A model generated the notes under the pieces. The model saw only the letters and a program-made list of their open reading frames with translations, had not been told where the DNA came from and ran no database searches. The translations under genes and the position numbers were made by a program. A stretch of DNA of 46,457 bases from an uncultured Muribaculaceae bacterium (GTDB taxonomy: Bacteria; Bacteroidota; Bacteroidia; Bacteroidales; Muribaculaceae): the NCBI GenBank assembly GCA_910576775.1, contig CAJTJV010000021.1, forward strand, positions 1 through 46,457, given 5' to 3'. This document shows positions 44,419 through 46,457 of this stretch, piece after piece; within the stretch, counting starts at the first letter, position 1; every line of letters starts with the position of its first letter.

Positions 44419-44426
44419 TATCTTTG
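44419..44426 (+). promoter_or_regulatory. -7 box of the aquaporin gene
   Basis: TATCTTTG matches TAnnTTTG, 39 nt before the ATG at 44466, in the 143-bp divergent region shared with the T9SS operon. Confidence 0.65.
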
Positions 44427-44465
44427 TTGTGATACTATATTTATCAACGTTTCAAAAATATCATT

Positions 44466-45158
44466 ATGAAAAAATTGTTAGCTGAGGGTGTCGGGACTAT
44501 GTTCCTTGTCCTTCTTGCATGCGGCAGTGCAGTTCTTGCAGGTCCGTCGATTGGCGGCCTCGGCATCGGTCTGTGTTTCGGCCTTGTTCTTGTTTGTCTG
44601 TGTTATTGCCTCGGCAATATCTCGGGTTGTCATGTCAATCCGGCAGTGTCAATCGCCGTGTATCTTGCAGGACGCATGAGCGGCAAAGAATGTGTAGGCT
44701 ATATTGTATCTCAGCTTATTGGAGCTGCTATCGGTGCCGGGCTTCTTTACGCATTCCTGTATCTTGCGCCGGATTTCAATTTCGGCGGAACTACAGCTCC
44801 TGACAAATATCTGGCGACAAACGTACTACAGCCCGGAGCAACTACAGGAATGGCTCTCCTTGCCGAAGGCCTGCTGACTTTCTTTTTTGTTCTTGTTGTG
44901 CTTGGCGCTACAGATTCTGAGAAAGGTTTCGGTAAATTTGCCGGTCTTGCAATCGGTCTGGCTCTTGGTCTTGTCAATATAGTAGGAATTCCGGTAGACA
45001 ACTGTTCTGTGAATCCTGCCCGCAGCTTCGGTCCGGCGATATTCTGTCCGGAGGCATGGGGCGATTTCTGGATTATGGTAGTCGGTCCTGTTATTGGCGC
45101 CGTAATCGCTGTTCTCTGCTGGAATGCGATGACATCCTCTCGTAAAAGTATCAAATAG
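44466..45158 (+). CDS. aqpZ: Aquaporin (AqpZ-like MIP family channel)
   Basis: 230 aa, six membrane helices, both NPA boxes present: NPA at 58-60 (CHVNPAVSI) and 183-185 (SVNPARSFG, with the selectivity Arg R186). Aligned by eye with E. coli AqpZ, the filter His is Asn here (N171 in GLVNIVGIPV) and the filter Thr is Cys (C180 in VDNCSVNPAR), while the Phe in CFGL remains. Water flux is the family default, but the altered filter may change what passes. Single gene with its own promoter and a very strong terminator. Confidence 0.93.
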   Translation: MKKLLAEGVGTMFLVLLACGSAVLAGPSIGGLGIGLCFGLVLVCLCYCLGNISGCHVNPAVSIAVYLAGRMSGKECVGYIVSQLIGAAIGAGLLYAFLYLAPDFNFGGTTAPDKYLATNVLQPGATTGMALLAEGLLTFFFVLVVLGATDSEKGFGKFAGLAIGLALGLVNIVGIPVDNCSVNPARSFGPAIFCPEAWGDFWIMVVGPVIGAVIAVLCWNAMTSSRKSIK

Positions 45159-45163
45159 TATAT

Positions 45164-45219
45164 AATAATACGATAGAATCCCGGTAGATCATCGTCTTCC
45201 GGGATTCTATCGTATTATT
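45164..45219. terminator. Long bidirectional terminator between aqpZ and radA
   Basis: A 21-bp perfect inverted repeat (45164-45184 with 45199-45219), loop 14 nt. The stem has CCGG at the loop side and an AT-rich outer part, so both convergent genes can use it. Confidence 0.9.
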
Positions 45220-45224
45220 ATAGA

Positions 45225-46380
45225 TTAACCGAAAAGGATGCGGAATGCATCCGATACGCGACCGGCTTCGTGCAGGCGGATTTTGAGTCGCGATATATCG
45301 ATTCCTTTGAGATTACCTCCGGGAATAAGCATGTCGGTCATGCCGAGTTTCTGGGCTTCGGTTATTCGCTGTTCAATGCGTGTCACAGGGCGTATCTCGC
45401 CTGTGAGTCCTATTTCCCCGGCCATGCACCATCCGGCAGGTATGGTCATATCGACGTTGCTTGCCAGTATAGCCGCTATAACGGCAAGGTCGAGAGCCGG
45501 ATCGTTGACTTTGAGGCCACCGGCAATATTGAGGAAAACATCCTTTATGCCTAATTTGAATCCTACCCGTTTTTCGAGAACCGCAAGGAGCATATTGGTG
45601 CGCTTTGCATCGAATCCGGTTACTGAACGTTGCGGTGTTCCGTATGCGGCAGTGCTTACAAGCGCTTGCACCTCAATTAGAAAAGGTCGCATACCCTCAA
45701 GCGTTACTCCAATTGCGACGCCGGACAGTTCTCCCGCATGATGGCTAATAAGCATCTCTGACGGATTTGTTACTTCCCGCAAGCCTTTTTGCCCCATTTC
45801 GTATATGCCTAATTCGGAGGTGTTGCCGAAGCGGTTCTTGATGGCTCGGAGCAGCCGGTACATATATTGTCGGTCTCCTTCGAACTGTAAAACGGCATCG
45901 ACTATGTGCTCAAGTACTTTCGGGCCGGCGAGGGTACCTTCTTTATTGATATGTCCGATAAGCAATACGGGCACTGAACTTTCCTTGGCATAGCGGAGCA
46001 AAGCGGCGGCGCATTCCCGGACCTGTCCCACGCTTCCGGCTGAAGATTCGAGAGTATCGGTGGCAATGGTCTGAATGGAATCGACAACGAGAATTTCCGG
46101 GTTTACAGTGTCGATATGGTTGAATATATTTTCAAGCGATGTTTCGCATACGATGAACAGATTGTCGCTTCCACGTCCTATGCGGTCGGCGCGAAGCTTC
46201 AGTTGTGTAGCGCTTTCCTCGCCGGAGATATAGAGTATGCGGCGGTTGCGTATTGCAAGAAGATTCTGTAATACAAGAGTCGATTTTCCAATACCCGGTT
46301 CGCCGCCAAGCAGAACTATAGAACCTTTTACGAGCCCACCTCCGAGAACTCTGTTCAGTTCCTTGCTCGGCATATTGATG
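45225..46380 (-). CDS. radA: DNA repair protein RadA/Sms, 5' end missing at contig edge
   Basis: 385 residues remain, from INMPSKELNRVLGGG to the stop. Walker A GGEPGIGKST and the RadA-specific KNRFG in RAIKNRFGNTSELG are intact, as is the Lon-like C-terminal domain (GTPQRSVTGFDAKRTNMLLAVLEKRVG, MAGEIGLTGEIRPV). The N-terminal Cys4 zinc-finger part (roughly 70 residues) is absent because the contig ends; a longer frame with an apparent start at 46397 is an artefact of the adapter and codes MCSSDL there. RadA drives branch migration in recombination repair. Confidence 0.95.
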
Positions 46381-46457
46381 AGATCGGAAGAGCACACGTC
46401 TGAACTCCAGTCACAAGGTACAATCTCGTATGCCGTCTTCTGCTTGAAAAAAAAAAA
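46381..46457. other. Illumina TruSeq adapter read-through plus poly-A (not genomic)
   Basis: From 46381 the sequence begins AGATCGGAAGAGCACACGTC, the standard TruSeq read-1 adapter. It continues through an 8-nt index (AAGGTACA) and the flow-cell part (ATCTCGTATGCCGTCTTCTG) and ends in a run of 11 A residues after TTG. It was assembled onto the contig end. Confidence 0.98.

Noticed and set aside
46381..46397. Apparent N-terminal residues MCSSDL of RadA
   Set aside because: They are the reverse translation of the Illumina adapter start, a well-known contamination signature.

Overview
The window is a metagenome-style contig from a member of the Bacteroidota, most likely order Bacteroidales. I infer a Muribaculaceae-like gut commensal from the protein repertoire, but the family cannot be proven from this window. 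The evidence is a complete type IX secretion core operon, Bacteroidota -7 promoter boxes (TAnnTTTG) at many gene starts, a menaquinone cluster, a CTC-form ribosomal protein L25 and a bacterial M49 peptidase with the HECLGH motif. Both ends are incomplete. The left end cuts a cytosine methyltransferase gene. The right end cuts radA and then runs into 77 bases of Illumina adapter plus poly-A (46381-46457) that are not genomic.

Region 1-4.7 kb is part of an integrated mobile element, probably a prophage or integrative element. It holds a truncated C5 DNA methyltransferase, a large primase-helicase, three small unknown or regulatory genes, and a divergent Cro/CI-like switch with an XRE repressor. 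Region 4.5-7.3 kb is an accessory island. It has several copies of short direct and inverted repeats (GTCGGCACAAT, GTCACCAC), then a promoter, a roughly 255-nt leader that can fold in alternative ways and contains very short ORFs, and four translationally coupled genes. These encode a lincosamide/aminoglycoside-type nucleotidyltransferase, a 4-oxalocrotonate tautomerase-like protein, a DUF4405-like membrane protein, and a Vat/CatB-type acetyltransferase. This cassette is the most interesting part of the window.

Region 7.5-31.3 kb is core or near-core chromosome. In order: a large secreted surface protein, yaaA, a serine hydrolase/GNAT pair, and the menaquinone operon menD-menB-menC-menE with a nitroreductase-like gene attached and no menF. 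Next come an Omp85-type barrel gene overlapping a phosphoethanolamine transferase gene, an agmatine-to-putrescine operon (unknown gene, aguA, aguB), a DUF4136 lipoprotein and dipeptidyl peptidase III. Last are rpsO, a translation-related operon (rplY, pth, S4 protein, DEAD-box helicase) and tRNA-Pro(GGG).

Region 31.4-44.3 kb is a secretion block on the minus strand. The T9SS genes porT, porP/sprF, gldK, gldL, gldM and gldN are followed by two large secreted proteins, an M6-family metalloprotease and a fibronectin/choice-of-anchor-J protein. Both have C-termini that resemble T9SS sorting domains, so machine and probable cargo lie side by side. The window closes with an aquaporin gene and the truncated radA, convergent on a long bidirectional terminator hairpin.
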